Origin: Aquimarina mytili
Lineage (GTDB): Bacteria; Bacteroidota; Bacteroidia; Flavobacteriales; Flavobacteriaceae
Direction of reading: 5' to 3'
Assembly (NCBI RefSeq): GCF_016735115.1
Contig: NZ_JAERQJ010000003.1
Coordinates: 1 to 64,000, forward strand
DNA length: 64,000 bases
Shown piece by piece: positions 15,323 through 24,395 of the stretch. Every line of letters starts with the position of its first letter. Within the stretch, counting starts at the first letter, position 1. A model generated the notes under the pieces. It was not told the origin of the DNA, ran no database searches, and saw nothing but the letters and a program-made list of their open reading frames with translations. Position numbers and translations under genes: made by a program.

Positions 15323-16171
15323 ATGAAAATGTCTTATGAGCAAATCTATCTAGAGCAATCCAAGTCTTTAAAAATAGAGACCTATACTTACGATTCGCTA
15401 TGTAACACTATTAATTGGCATATACATCCAGAGTATGAAATTGTGTATATTAAAAATGGTAGTGGTAAAATTCAACTTGATAGATATTCTCAAGAGTATA
15501 CTGATGGATGTATCATTTTTTTAGGACCGAATATTCCACACATGCCTTTTGGCAATAAAGAATTTAAGACCAATGTAGAAGTAGTGATTCAATTTCCAGA
15601 AGCTTTTGTTACAGAAAAACTAATTCATTTTCCTGAGTTTGCATCGATGATGAAATTCATTCAAAAATCAACACAAGGCATCATCTTTTCTTCTGAGACT
15701 CATAAAAAATTATCTGCCGCTTTTCTGAAATTCAGAAATCAAAATAATACCGAAAAGCTCCTAAATTTTTCACAACTATTATATCAACTTTCAATTTCTG
15801 AAGGTCAAAAGTTAATTCTTAAAAACAATCATTCTTTAGAGATTAACAAACATTCTCTAGAAAGAATTGCAAAAGTATACCAGTATATAAATAAGAACTA
15901 TAATAAAGAAATACGATCAGAAAGCATTGCCAATAGCTTAGGGTTGACTCCAAATTCTTTTTGCAGAATGTTTAAATCATCTACTAATCGAAGTTTTATT
16001 AATTTTCTAAATGAGTTTAGAATACGAAAAGCGCAAGAACATTTCGAAAACGATAAACATGTTACAGTTTCAGAAGTTATGTATCAATGCGGGTTTAACG
16101 ATCCTTCTTACTTTTCAAGGCAGTTTAAAAAGTACTTAGGTGTCTCTCCTTCAGATTACAACAAACAGTAA
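15323..16171 (+). CDS. AraC-family regulator with cupin sensor domain
   Basis: 282 residues. The N-terminal AraC-binding cupin is clear: WHIHPEYEIVYIKNGSGKIQ and GCIIFLGPNIPHMPFGN supply the two conserved cupin motifs with metal/ligand-type His. The C-terminal double HTH spans about residues 180-282, with SIANSLGLTPNSFCRMFKSS and VSEVMYQCGFNDPSYFSRQF, ending FKKYLGVSPSDYNKQ. This architecture is typical of sugar- or aromatic-responsive activators. Divergent from the MFS transporter, with a 21-bp-spaced direct repeat between them, suggesting self- and transporter control. MSYEQ two codons in is a possible alternative start. Confidence 0.93.
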   Translation: MKMSYEQIYLEQSKSLKIETYTYDSLCNTINWHIHPEYEIVYIKNGSGKIQLDRYSQEYTDGCIIFLGPNIPHMPFGNKEFKTNVEVVIQFPEAFVTEKLIHFPEFASMMKFIQKSTQGIIFSSETHKKLSAAFLKFRNQNNTEKLLNFSQLLYQLSISEGQKLILKNNHSLEINKHSLERIAKVYQYINKNYNKEIRSESIANSLGLTPNSFCRMFKSSTNRSFINFLNEFRIRKAQEHFENDKHVTVSEVMYQCGFNDPSYFSRQFKKYLGVSPSDYNKQ

Positions 16172-16246
16172 CCTAGGATTGTTTCGGTTTATGTATTAAT
16201 TGACTAAACCCTACCTTATCAATGAAACGTGTTATTACATTAGGCA

Positions 16247-16909
16247 TCAATCGATATTTTCTTCTTCATTGACCTCTTCTACTTGACCCGACTGATAATC
16301 TATACGGTACTTCTTTTCTTTACAACAGCTTTGAGTAGAATATAATCCAAAAAGTTGACTCGTATTTGTATATCCACCAATAATAATTTCTGCATGTGTC
16401 TTATATCGCAACAATTTTCTAAATATTCCATAAGCATTTATGGGTGGATTTGTTCTAAACTCCCCATCAGTGTGGTAATAAATCGAAATACCTCGATAAA
16501 CCCGACTAAACAAAGCTCCATGTTGAGTCTTCCATTTTGTAACATATATTATCTTTCCTTCTTTAGGCAATCGAATAGTGCCCACTATCGGTTTTGGGTT
16601 GTTTGCAGTTATTTGTGCTAATATTACGAGAGCAAATATTACAGTGAATATCGTGAGCAAAACTTTAACAATTTTCTTTAAGGAAAGATTCCAGTACATA
16701 ACTATCAAAACAAAGGCGTTAATAATGAAGATAACCCCCAAAATTTTGATCCAAGTAAAAATATTACTTAGCGATTTAGGGTTAATAGTATTATAATCAC
16801 TACTAATAATAGTCAATGCTAGAGTTACCGAAAATAGAAAAACACCACTACTTAAAAATGCATAATACGGCTTTCTATTCTCTGTATTAGTATCTGGATT
16901 TTGTTTCAC
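16247..16909 (-). CDS. Membrane protein with soluble C-terminal domain, unknown
   Basis: 220 residues. Three hydrophobic segments in the N-terminal 100 residues (AFLSSGVFLFSVTLALTII, IFIINAFVLIVMYW, LLTIFTVIFALVILAQI), then a soluble beta-rich domain containing a CC pair (STQSCCKEKKYRIDY) and an acidic C-terminus. No family recognised. Stands alone; its N-terminus is polar (MKQNPDTNTENRK). Confidence 0.75.
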   Translation of the reverse strand: MKQNPDTNTENRKPYYAFLSSGVFLFSVTLALTIISSDYNTINPKSLSNIFTWIKILGVIFIINAFVLIVMYWNLSLKKIVKVLLTIFTVIFALVILAQITANNPKPIVGTIRLPKEGKIIYVTKWKTQHGALFSRVYRGISIYYHTDGEFRTNPPINAYGIFRKLLRYKTHAEIIIGGYTNTSQLFGLYSTQSCCKEKKYRIDYQSGQVEEVNEEENID

Positions 16910-17011
16910 CTTGCTCTTAAAATTACGTTTCTTTGATTTTTATGTATTGAAAATACAATTTGTTACCGTAAAGAACCATATTTTGCAAAAAGACTTACAA
17001 TCTCAATAATA

Positions 17012-18307
17012 CTAACTAGACAACTCACTATTCTTTTCTAAAATCCCTTGTTTTAGTATTTGTCCAAATCTAAACATATCTTCAAAAGAGCAATAAAATG
17101 GAGCGGGAGCCAATCGAATTACATTGGGTTCTCTCCAATCGGTTATCACACCGTTCTTCATCAAAAATTCGAATAGTTTTTTGCCTTCTCCATGCAAAAA
17201 TACGGAAAGCTGGGTTCCTCGTTCTTTAGGGTTAGATGGAGTAATAATTTCAAAAGTACTTTCTACTTGCGCATCTATTTCTTTCAGAATATATTCTAGA
17301 TAAGCTACAATGAGATTCCGTTTTTTGATTAGGGCATCCATACCAACTTCATCAAATAATTCTAACGATGCCAGATATGGCGCCAAAGCTAAAATTGGTG
17401 CATTGCTTAACTGCCAGGCATCTGCATTAGGCATGGGTTCAAACTGGGGTTTCATCAAAAAACGGGTTTCTCTACTTGTACCCCACCATCCTTCAAATCT
17501 TGGAATCTCTGTTTGATTATGAAAACGCTCATGTATAAAGCACCCCGAGGCGTTACCTGGTCCACTATTCATATACTTATAGCTACACCAAGAAGCAAAA
17601 TCAACATCCCAATCGTGTAGTTCTAATTTAATATTCCCGGCGGCATGTGCAAGATCCCATCCTACAAAAGCGCCAATATCATGCCCTGCTTTTGTGATGG
17701 TTTTCATATCAAAAACTTGTCCTGTATAATAATTTACGCCTCCAATCAAAATAAGAGCACATTCCTCTCCAACCTCAGTAATTGTATCGAGAATATCTTC
17801 TATCCTAAAATTATGTTCTCCATCACGTTTCTTGATTTCTACTATAGCATCATTAGGGTCATATCCATGAAACCGAACTTGGCTCTGCAACATATATTGA
17901 TCACTTGGAAAAGCTTTTTCTTCACAAATGATCTTATATCTTTTTCCTTTAGGTCTATAAAAAGAAACCATTAACAAATGAAGGTTTACTGTAAGTGTAT
18001 TCATTACAGTAATTTCTGAAGGTTTGGCCCCTATAATTTTACTAAGAGGATTAGCCAATCGCTCATGGTAATCCCACCAAGGTTTATCTGCATAAAAATG
18101 TCCTTCAACAGCAAGCTCTTCCCAGTCTTGCATTACCTCATCAACATATTTTTTTGCGTTTTTAGGCTGCAACCCTAGCGAATTTCCTGTGAAATAAATA
18201 ACCTGCTTTTCATTAACTTTTGGAAAAAGAAAATGATCTCTATATGAGTTTAATGTATCCTGTTTGTCTAATCTTTGAGCAAATTCTAAAGTATTCTCAA
18301 ATTGCAT
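17012..18307 (-). CDS. kynU: Kynureninase
   Basis: 431 residues from the chosen ATG. PLP enzyme of the aminotransferase class V fold that cleaves kynurenine to anthranilate (or 3-hydroxykynurenine to 3-hydroxyanthranilate) plus alanine, in tryptophan degradation. Seen: YFTGNSLGLQPK near the N-terminus, VMNTLTVNLHLLMVSFYRP, DLAHAAGNIKLELHDWDVD, and the PLP-lysine motif ASWCSYKYMNSGPG; the C-terminus has ITDWREPNVIRLAPAPFY. A 33-codon extension to 18406 is open, but it reads as an unrelated hydrophobic leader and overlaps the divergent gene. The start at 18307 matches the family N-terminus (MQFENTLEFAQRLDKQD) and lies just after a TATTTTTG -7 box. Confidence 0.95.
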   Translation of the reverse strand: MQFENTLEFAQRLDKQDTLNSYRDHFLFPKVNEKQVIYFTGNSLGLQPKNAKKYVDEVMQDWEELAVEGHFYADKPWWDYHERLANPLSKIIGAKPSEITVMNTLTVNLHLLMVSFYRPKGKRYKIICEEKAFPSDQYMLQSQVRFHGYDPNDAIVEIKKRDGEHNFRIEDILDTITEVGEECALILIGGVNYYTGQVFDMKTITKAGHDIGAFVGWDLAHAAGNIKLELHDWDVDFASWCSYKYMNSGPGNASGCFIHERFHNQTEIPRFEGWWGTSRETRFLMKPQFEPMPNADAWQLSNAPILALAPYLASLELFDEVGMDALIKKRNLIVAYLEYILKEIDAQVESTFEIITPSNPKERGTQLSVFLHGEGKKLFEFLMKNGVITDWREPNVIRLAPAPFYCSFEDMFRFGQILKQGILEKNSELSS

Positions 18308-18323
18308 TCTTGGTGTTTTGATC

Positions 18324-18331
18324 CAAAAATA
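18324..18331 (-). promoter_or_regulatory. -7 element for kynU
   Basis: Reads TATTTTTG on the minus strand, a perfect TAnnTTTG box, 16 bp before the chosen kynU ATG. It supports the shorter start, with a leader of about 10 nt. Confidence 0.45.
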
Positions 18332-18376
18332 CAGATTAGAAATGACAGATAAGAATATCTTGTTCATAAAGTTTTT

Positions 18377-18384
18377 TAGCTTTG
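18377..18384 (+). promoter_or_regulatory. -7 element for the O-methyltransferase gene
   Basis: TAGCTTTG, a perfect TAnnTTTG box, 16 bp before the ATG at 18401. It lies back to back with the kynU box on the other strand. Confidence 0.55.
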
Positions 18385-18400
18385 CAAAAAAGTTAGCAAC

Positions 18401-19042
18401 ATGCATTTTATTCCTGAAGAGTTAGATAATTACGTTGTAAAACACACACAACAAGAACCTGAATTATTACAACAACTTACTCGAGAAACATATCAAAAAA
18501 TACTACAACCTCGAATGCTTAGTGGTCCATATCAAGGACGTGTTCTAAGTATGCTATCTAAACTCATTGCTCCAAAAAACATCCTTGAAATTGGAACATA
18601 TACTGGCTATTCTGCCCTTTGTTTAGCTGAAGGAATTCAAAAAGAAGGAGCGTTGCATACCATAGATATTAATGAAGAATTAGAGGACTTTCAGAGAAAA
18701 TATTTTGACCTTTCTCCTTATGGAAAACAGATCCACCAACACATTGGAGACGCCACTCAAATAATCCCTAATCTCGATAGTACATTTGATTTGGTATTCA
18801 TTGATGCAGATAAACCTAATTACCCCACATATTTTGAACTAATTATTGAAAAGATGAATACTGGAGGTGTAATACTATCTGATAATGTATTGTGGAGTGG
18901 AAAAATAATTCAAGAAGTTGCTGAAGAAGACATATCTACAAAAGCGCTTCTGGAGTACAATAAACTTTTGATTACAGATAAAAGAATAGAAACCGTCTTA
19001 CTACCTATTAGAGATGGATTAACAATTAGTAGAGTTATGTAA
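18401..19042 (+). CDS. O-methyltransferase (class I, catechol/caffeoyl-CoA type)
   Basis: 213 residues, standard length for the Mg-dependent Methyltransf_3 family that methylates catechol-type hydroxyls with S-adenosylmethionine. SAM motif I is ILEIGTYTGYSALCLAEGI, followed by acidic HTIDIN. The metal-binding Asp is in VFIDADKPNY and the second metal site in GGVILSDNVLWSGKI. Cytosolic. Divergently paired with kynureninase, so one possible substrate is a hydroxylated tryptophan metabolite such as 3-hydroxykynurenine or 3-hydroxyanthranilate. This is inference from position only. Confidence 0.93.
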   Translation: MHFIPEELDNYVVKHTQQEPELLQQLTRETYQKILQPRMLSGPYQGRVLSMLSKLIAPKNILEIGTYTGYSALCLAEGIQKEGALHTIDINEELEDFQRKYFDLSPYGKQIHQHIGDATQIIPNLDSTFDLVFIDADKPNYPTYFELIIEKMNTGGVILSDNVLWSGKIIQEVAEEDISTKALLEYNKLLITDKRIETVLLPIRDGLTISRVM

Positions 19043-19084
19043 AATAAACAAAGGGAGCTTTTGAAAGCTCCCTTTGTTTATTTG
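19041..19084 (+). terminator. Strong terminator after the O-methyltransferase gene
   Basis: AAATAAACAAAGGGAGCTTT-TG-AAAGCTCCCTTTGTTTATTT is a nearly perfect stem of about 20 bp. It overlaps the stop codon and probably serves both the plus-strand gene and the convergent protease gene. Confidence 0.9.
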
Positions 19085-19100
19085 TTTTAATACATTATGA

Positions 19101-20570
19101 TTATTGAACTGCTTTAAAAGCATCAATATTACCATAACCAAATCGTCTATTACGGTTTGGATAATTATCTGCTGCACGTCTTAATTTATCTAGCACCTGA
19201 TCTCTATTCATGTTTGGATTACGAGCCCATACTAATGCTGCGATACCCGCAGTTGTTGCTGTAGCAACCGATGATCCTCCGACCATATTTCTTGTATTAC
19301 TATTAAACCCTATTACAGGCACTGTTCTATCACTGTTGGCTCTTCTTTGCATAGCAATAGTAAAATCAATTTGTCTACCACTATGGCAGTTACTACAACG
19401 ATCTCCATTATCTTTTACTCCTGTAACCGCTACAGTTTCAGACATCGATGCAGGAAAAGTTACTGGATACCAATTGGTAAAACTGGTAGATGTTCCTCCT
19501 GCAGCAAAAATTAACTTACCTCTATTATGGGCATATCGAACAGCATCTTTTACACTTCCTATAGACCATACATAACCCAATGACATAGAAATAATACGCA
19601 CATCTGATCTATCGCCTAGTTGTCTTAACGCGTTACTAACTCCTCTGCGTTCTCTTGAGCTATTTAACAATACATCTCCAGTACCTCTATATGCCACAAG
19701 GTTTGCATTGTATGCAACTCCTACAGGCATCCCATCATCATTACGAGGAGAAACCATTGCTGATGCCATTGATGTTCCGTGACCGCATTGATCACTATCT
19801 GATCCATCAAAGGTTCCAAATCTTTGTACAGTTCTTCCGGTAGAAAATCCATCATTAAATCCATTACTACTTAAAAGATTTTGACTAGATGATATTCCTG
19901 TATCTATTAAACCAATAGTGATTCCTGCTCCTGTACTTAAATTCCATGCTTGAGGAACATTATGAACGTCAAAATTCCAAGGTAACCATGCATTTGGTGA
20001 GATTACTCTATAATCCTGCGTATTTAACGTTCGGTTTCCTGTTTCACAACCAAAAGACTTCGGCTGTATTTCATTATTACTAAATAAAAAAGATTCATAA
20101 CCTAGAGGGTCCAGATAACGAATTTGGTCAGCCGATTTTAACGCTCTAATGGTTTCTATATCAGAAATTTGAACATCTATAGCATTAAGAACATCATAAT
20201 CATAAACTATTGGATCTGACTTTGATATATCTTCAGAAGACCTTACAATGTTTACTATATTTTCTTTTGCATCTATCAATCTGGAAGATTTTTCTATAGA
20301 GAAGCTTTCTCCTTCATAACCAAAACCAATGCTTAAAATTCCGCCACCATGCATAACGGCACTATATAACATATCATCAGGAGCATCCATCCATTTGACG
20401 TCTCCATATTGCCTTAATTGGCTTTCGATATAATCGTTAATTACTTTTTTAGATAATAATTCTTGGGATTGAAAAGAATTTGAGTTTGGATCAATAATTT
20501 CATTAGGGTCATCTTTTGAGCATGAGAATACCAGAATAAGCCCAATGGCAAAAAGTGCAATTTTTTTCAT
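19101..20570 (-). CDS. Subtilisin-like serine protease lipoprotein (S8)
   Basis: 489 residues. Lipobox VFSC with Cys17 and following SKDDPNE indicate a surface-exposed lipoprotein. Residues about 35-170 are a propeptide-like domain. The S8 catalytic domain follows with Asp223 in IGLIDTGIS, His264 in QCGHGTSMASAM and Ser434 in GGSSVATATTAG. Odd: the oxyanion-hole Asn of the usual AAGN motif is replaced by Gly359 (IFAAGGTSTSF). A CSNCHSG pair of cysteines (about 392-395) and Cys175/Cys262 could form disulfides. Members of this family degrade extracellular protein. No recognisable T9SS C-terminal domain, consistent with lipid anchoring. Confidence 0.92.
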   Translation of the reverse strand: MKKIALFAIGLILVFSCSKDDPNEIIDPNSNSFQSQELLSKKVINDYIESQLRQYGDVKWMDAPDDMLYSAVMHGGGILSIGFGYEGESFSIEKSSRLIDAKENIVNIVRSSEDISKSDPIVYDYDVLNAIDVQISDIETIRALKSADQIRYLDPLGYESFLFSNNEIQPKSFGCETGNRTLNTQDYRVISPNAWLPWNFDVHNVPQAWNLSTGAGITIGLIDTGISSSQNLLSSNGFNDGFSTGRTVQRFGTFDGSDSDQCGHGTSMASAMVSPRNDDGMPVGVAYNANLVAYRGTGDVLLNSSRERRGVSNALRQLGDRSDVRIISMSLGYVWSIGSVKDAVRYAHNRGKLIFAAGGTSTSFTNWYPVTFPASMSETVAVTGVKDNGDRCSNCHSGRQIDFTIAMQRRANSDRTVPVIGFNSNTRNMVGGSSVATATTAGIAALVWARNPNMNRDQVLDKLRRAADNYPNRNRRFGYGNIDAFKAVQ

Positions 20571-20901
20571 TTTGAATAAGATTTACGAGTTTGTGTATAA
20601 AAGCCTATGTAATAAAAAATCCTTGGGACGCGGAAAAATTATCATTTAGTTAATTTCATGGCTAATATATTAAATATTCACTAAATATTACACCTGTTTA
20701 TTAAGATAATGGCAATGAAATTGAAAATATTATGCTTGCACAGCATCTAGAATAAAGTTGAAATTTCCCCGTAACCCAAGTAAACATTGAGGTTTAATAG
20801 AAAAGAAAGTATACTTACAATAATCACAAAAAAATCATAGATTTTTTAATAAATGCTAAAAAATTACACACTAAAATTAAGTAAAACTAAAAAATAGAGG
20901 G
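20571..20901. other. AT-rich intergenic region
   Basis: 331 bp between two minus-strand genes (protease and tatA). It must hold the protease promoter, but I find no perfect TAnnTTTG box close to it on the minus strand. No repeat, RNA or coding frame is evident. Confidence 0.6.
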
Positions 20902-21195
20902 TTACAGCTTACGTTTTACCGGACCGGTAATCTCATTGACATCATCTTTAACTTTGTCAATCTCCTTTTTGATATCTGTAGTAATGGAATTAGGGATATC
21001 TGTATCTATACCATGTTTTTCTGCACTTTTGGTGATTTCGGTTTTGATATCGTTAGTAGCATCTTTAACAATACGCATACCTTTACCTAAGCCACGAGCA
21101 ATTTCAGGGATCTTATCGGCCCCAAAAACCATCACCAGTATAAAAACGATGAAAGCAATTTCTGTTCCGCTAATAAATAAAGGTAGTGTAATCAT
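20902..21195 (-). CDS. tatA: Twin-arginine translocase subunit TatA/E
   Basis: 97 residues. One N-terminal membrane helix (SGTEIAFIVFILVMVFGADK), the hinge and amphipathic helix KIPEIARGLGKGMRIVK, and a charged coiled tail (DIKTEITKSAEKHG). This is the TatA/TatB/TatE pattern; the FGADKIPEIARGLGKG string is the flavobacterial TatA form. It forms the protein-conducting channel for folded Tat substrates in the inner membrane with TatC (not in this window). One likely Tat substrate is encoded at 56038. A TATATTTG -7 box ends only 4 bp before the ATG. Confidence 0.93.
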   Translation of the reverse strand: MITLPLFISGTEIAFIVFILVMVFGADKIPEIARGLGKGMRIVKDATNDIKTEITKSAEKHGIDTDIPNSITTDIKKEIDKVKDDVNEITGPVKRKL

Positions 21196-21199
21196 AATG

Positions 21200-21207
21200 C
21201 AAATATA
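21200..21207 (-). promoter_or_regulatory. -7 element for tatA, nearly leaderless
   Basis: TATATTTG on the minus strand, a perfect TAnnTTTG box, 4 bp from the ATG at 21195. If used, transcription would begin at or next to the start codon. Confidence 0.4.
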
Positions 21208-21222
21208 TAGAATATCGTTAAA

Positions 21223-21258
21223 ACAAAAGCCATCCTCGGCATATCGGGATGGCTTTTA
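21223..21258 (-). terminator. Terminator after the M1 peptidase gene
   Basis: AAAAGCCATCC and GGGATGGCTTTT form an 11-bp stem around a loop of about 10 nt (TCGGCATATC); read on the minus strand it is followed by GTTTTAA. It lies 20 bp beyond the stop of the peptidase gene and in front of tatA. Confidence 0.85.
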
Positions 21259-21277
21259 TTTAGAATTTATTTTTTAA

Positions 21278-23593
21278 CTATTGTCCTTTAACTTTATTTT
21301 TAAATTCTTGAAACTTTCCTAATTTTTTTCGTTTAGGCCAACTATTATTGGATGTATCAATATCTGCTGTTTCCTGATTAGGATCTACAACAATTTTTGA
21401 AATAGCCTTCTCTGTAGCCATAGCTCTTTTTACTGAGCTATCATTTTTACGCCAGATCTCTGCGGGATAGGTAATTGTTTCAGTAGTACCATCCTCATAG
21501 GTATATTCTACTATTAATGGCATTACCAATCCTCCTGGTTTTTCAAATGTAATCTCATAGAAAAACTTTGGATTTTTCATTCGTGCTCTTTCTTCGGCAG
21601 AAAAATTATCCATTAAGTACTCTTTTAATTTTATTGGGTCTTCAATTATACCATCATTCCCTTTAATTCTAGTATAATCATCACTTCCTTCTTCTACCAT
21701 AACCACTAAATCTGCGGGGTTAGCAAATCTTAACCTTCTATTATTTGAGGCAAAACGCTGAGATTCTAATGTTGGAATTTTAGAGACTACAAATTTCTTT
21801 ACCTCGCTAACACCAATATCAGTATAATCAGTGGTATAAAACCAACCTCTCCAAAACCAATCCAAATCTACCGCAGAAGCATCTTCCATAGTTCTAAAAA
21901 AGTCTTCAGGTGTTGGATGTTTGAACATCCAGCGTTGAGAATAGGTTCTAAATGCATAATCAAAAAGTTCTCTTCCCATCACAGTTTCTCTAAGAATATT
22001 TAATCCTGTCGCCGGTTTTGCATATGCATTCGGACCAAATTGATGAATATTATTAGACTGCGTCATTATAGGAGATAAACGGTTTTGGTTTCCACTCATA
22101 TAAGGAACAATTTTTGCAGCTGGACCTCGACGAGATGGATATTTTTTATCTTTTCCTAATGCCTCTGGATACCACTCTCCGAAATCTTGCTCTGCCACAT
22201 ATTGTACGAATGTATTCAGACCTTCGTCCATCCAAGTCCATTGACGTTCATCACTATTTACAATCATTGGAAAGAAGTTATGACCAACCTCATGGATGAT
22301 AACACTCATCATTCCGTACTTAACCCTATCAGAATATGCTCCGTCAGGATCAGGTCTACCATAGTTCCAACAAATCATAGGATATTCCATTCCTTGATTT
22401 TTAGCATGTACTGAAATAGCCTTGTGATATGGATAATCAAAGGTCATTCGGCTATACGATTTTAAGGTACTTGCAACTACTTTTGTTGACCAATCTTCCC
22501 AAAGTGGATTTCCTTCTTTTGGATACATTGACACAGCCATAACATCTCTATCACCAATCTTAACAGCCATCATGTCCCAGATAAATCTTCTCGAAGTTGC
22601 GAATCCAAAATCACGAACATTTTCAGCTTTTAATTTCCAGGTTTTCTTCTTGTCAGAAAAAGATTTAGAAGCTTTATCTGCTTCTTCTTGCGAAACAATA
22701 ATTACTGGATTTTCATATGATTTTTTTGCTTTATCATATCGACTCAACATTTCTTTAGTAAACACCTCTTTTCGGTTTACTAGCACACCAGTACCGTCCA
22801 AAATATGATCTGCTGGCACTGTAATATTTACTTCAAAATTACCGAAAGGTAGTGCAAACTCTCCACGCCCCCAGAATTGATGATTTTGCCATCCTTCGAC
22901 ATCATTATACACCGCCATACGTGGGTAAAACTGAGCGATAACATAAGCTCTGTTTCCATCTTCAAACTCTTCGTAACCAGATCTGCCACGACCGTTTACA
23001 TGATCATTGATATTATACCACCAGTCTATTGAGAATACAAACTTACCCCCTGGCTCTAAATTCTTAGGCATTTCAACTCTCATCATAGTTCTGTTGATCG
23101 TATGCTTCAGTGGTTTTCCATTTGCGTCTTTTACAGAAGTGATATTAAATCCACCATCAAAAGGTTCGGACATATATTTAGTTAAGAAGCCTTTTGGAGT
23201 ATTTGCAAGATCTACACCGCTTCCTTGTATAAGCGGAGTTTTAGAATCTTTAGCACGCATGTTTTGATCTAATTGCACCCAAAGAAATTCTAAATTATCT
23301 GGTGAGTTATTAGTGTAGGTAATCGTTTCTTTACCGGTTATTTTTTTATTTTTATCATCAAGCTCTATATCCATTTTGTAATCTGCTTGCTGCTGATAAT
23401 ATGCTGATCCCGGGGCTCCTGACCCTGTTCTATACATATTTGGAGTAGCAAACTCTTCATACATTTGCTTGAATTTATTTTGATTGGTATGCCCCAGCTC
23501 GCGAGTTTTCTCTGAAGATCCTTCATTTTGAGCGTATGTAATAGCTCCTGACATTAAAATGGCTGCCAAAAGAACCTGAAATACATTTTTCAT
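21278..23593 (-). CDS. Secreted M1-family metallopeptidase
   Basis: 771 residues with a signal peptide (1-22, ending ITYAQ). Zinc aminopeptidase of family M1: exopeptidase motif equivalent G-M-E-Y-P (401-405), zinc site H434-E-V-G-H438 with the third ligand E457 in WTWMDEGLN, at the standard 18-residue spacing. The N-terminal beta domain (residues 60-300) is the usual M1 saddle. It lacks the ERAP-like C-terminal domain, as do many Bacteroidota homologues. The C-terminal 150 residues include a beta-domain (FEKPGGLVMPLIVEYTYEDG). It probably trims peptides in the periplasm or at the outer membrane for amino-acid supply. Confidence 0.93.
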   Translation of the reverse strand: MKNVFQVLLAAILMSGAITYAQNEGSSEKTRELGHTNQNKFKQMYEEFATPNMYRTGSGAPGSAYYQQQADYKMDIELDDKNKKITGKETITYTNNSPDNLEFLWVQLDQNMRAKDSKTPLIQGSGVDLANTPKGFLTKYMSEPFDGGFNITSVKDANGKPLKHTINRTMMRVEMPKNLEPGGKFVFSIDWWYNINDHVNGRGRSGYEEFEDGNRAYVIAQFYPRMAVYNDVEGWQNHQFWGRGEFALPFGNFEVNITVPADHILDGTGVLVNRKEVFTKEMLSRYDKAKKSYENPVIIVSQEEADKASKSFSDKKKTWKLKAENVRDFGFATSRRFIWDMMAVKIGDRDVMAVSMYPKEGNPLWEDWSTKVVASTLKSYSRMTFDYPYHKAISVHAKNQGMEYPMICWNYGRPDPDGAYSDRVKYGMMSVIIHEVGHNFFPMIVNSDERQWTWMDEGLNTFVQYVAEQDFGEWYPEALGKDKKYPSRRGPAAKIVPYMSGNQNRLSPIMTQSNNIHQFGPNAYAKPATGLNILRETVMGRELFDYAFRTYSQRWMFKHPTPEDFFRTMEDASAVDLDWFWRGWFYTTDYTDIGVSEVKKFVVSKIPTLESQRFASNNRRLRFANPADLVVMVEEGSDDYTRIKGNDGIIEDPIKLKEYLMDNFSAEERARMKNPKFFYEITFEKPGGLVMPLIVEYTYEDGTTETITYPAEIWRKNDSSVKRAMATEKAISKIVVDPNQETADIDTSNNSWPKRKKLGKFQEFKNKVKGQ

Positions 23594-23657
23594 TTGAGTA
23601 ATTTTGAGTTAATTGAAAATAATTTGCAAAATAGTCGTTTTTTAAAAGTTTAGCGTT

Positions 23658-24167
23658 TCATTCACTAAATTTTAACACCCCTGTACTCCTACCTCCTTCT
23701 AAAATTAAACTCTTACGTTGGTTTTCTTTTTTGACATGTACAATATTTTGTTGTTCTTCAAAAAGATCCATTAAAATTTCATTTGAGATTTCTATAGCGT
23801 CAAAGGACTTAACATTTTCGATTTCTAAATAACATATAATCAGATCATCTTCGTATTCTTTCCCTAAAAATGTAAAAGAAACTTCTTTATTATTTACAAT
23901 AAATTTTAATTTCTGATTAAAATATTTCTCAAGATGTTGATCTATTTTACTGGCCTCTTTAGTAGAATTTAAAGTGATAGAGTCGTCATATCGCTCTCTC
24001 AAAACATCCTCCATGTCATCAATAAAAATTCTTGAAATGATCTGTAAAGACTTTTCCTCTTTATTATAATCTACTTGTGTAACGCTAACATAAAATTTAT
24101 GGGTTACAAAAGAGCTTAAAGTAATGTAAATTCCTATTAGAAATAATAGTAATGATTTATTCGTCAT
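23658..24167 (-). CDS. DUF6702-type secreted protein
   Basis: 169 residues. An N-terminal hydrophobic segment (LLLFLIGIYITLSSF) serves as signal or anchor, then HKFYVSVTQVDYNKEEKSLQ and IISRIFIDDMEDVLRERYDD, the hallmark of the small periplasmic family annotated DUF6702 in Bacteroidota. Its function is unknown, but its gene is very often next to M1 peptidase and carboxypeptidase-regulatory-domain genes, as here (gap 64 bp to the M1 gene). This recurrence suggests a functional link. A TAATTTTG -7 box lies about 60 bp upstream (24227-24234). Confidence 0.85.
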   Translation of the reverse strand: MTNKSLLLFLIGIYITLSSFVTHKFYVSVTQVDYNKEEKSLQIISRIFIDDMEDVLRERYDDSITLNSTKEASKIDQHLEKYFNQKLKFIVNNKEVSFTFLGKEYEDDLIICYLEIENVKSFDAIEISNEILMDLFEEQQNIVHVKKENQRKSLILEGGRSTGVLKFSE

Positions 24168-24226
24168 GTATAATTGTAAAATGCTAAATGTAATTAAATT
24201 TAGAGATTTGAATTAAAAAATTGTGC

Positions 24227-24234
24227 CAAAATTA
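24227..24234 (-). promoter_or_regulatory. -7 element for the DUF6702 gene
   Basis: TAATTTTG on the minus strand matches TAnnTTTG; leader about 53 nt to the ATG at 24167. It may also feed the M1 peptidase gene downstream. Confidence 0.45.
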
Positions 24235-24395
24235 AATTTATGAATCATAAACTTTAAAAATCTTATCATTCTACCTGTTAAAGAGCCTCTAGCACTTTAC
24301 TTTTTTCTAAGAGAAACTACTTCAGGTTCCCTAAACGATTGTCAAGAAAAAGATGGATTGAAGATTAACATATTGCAATTATTAAGTAGGATTTA

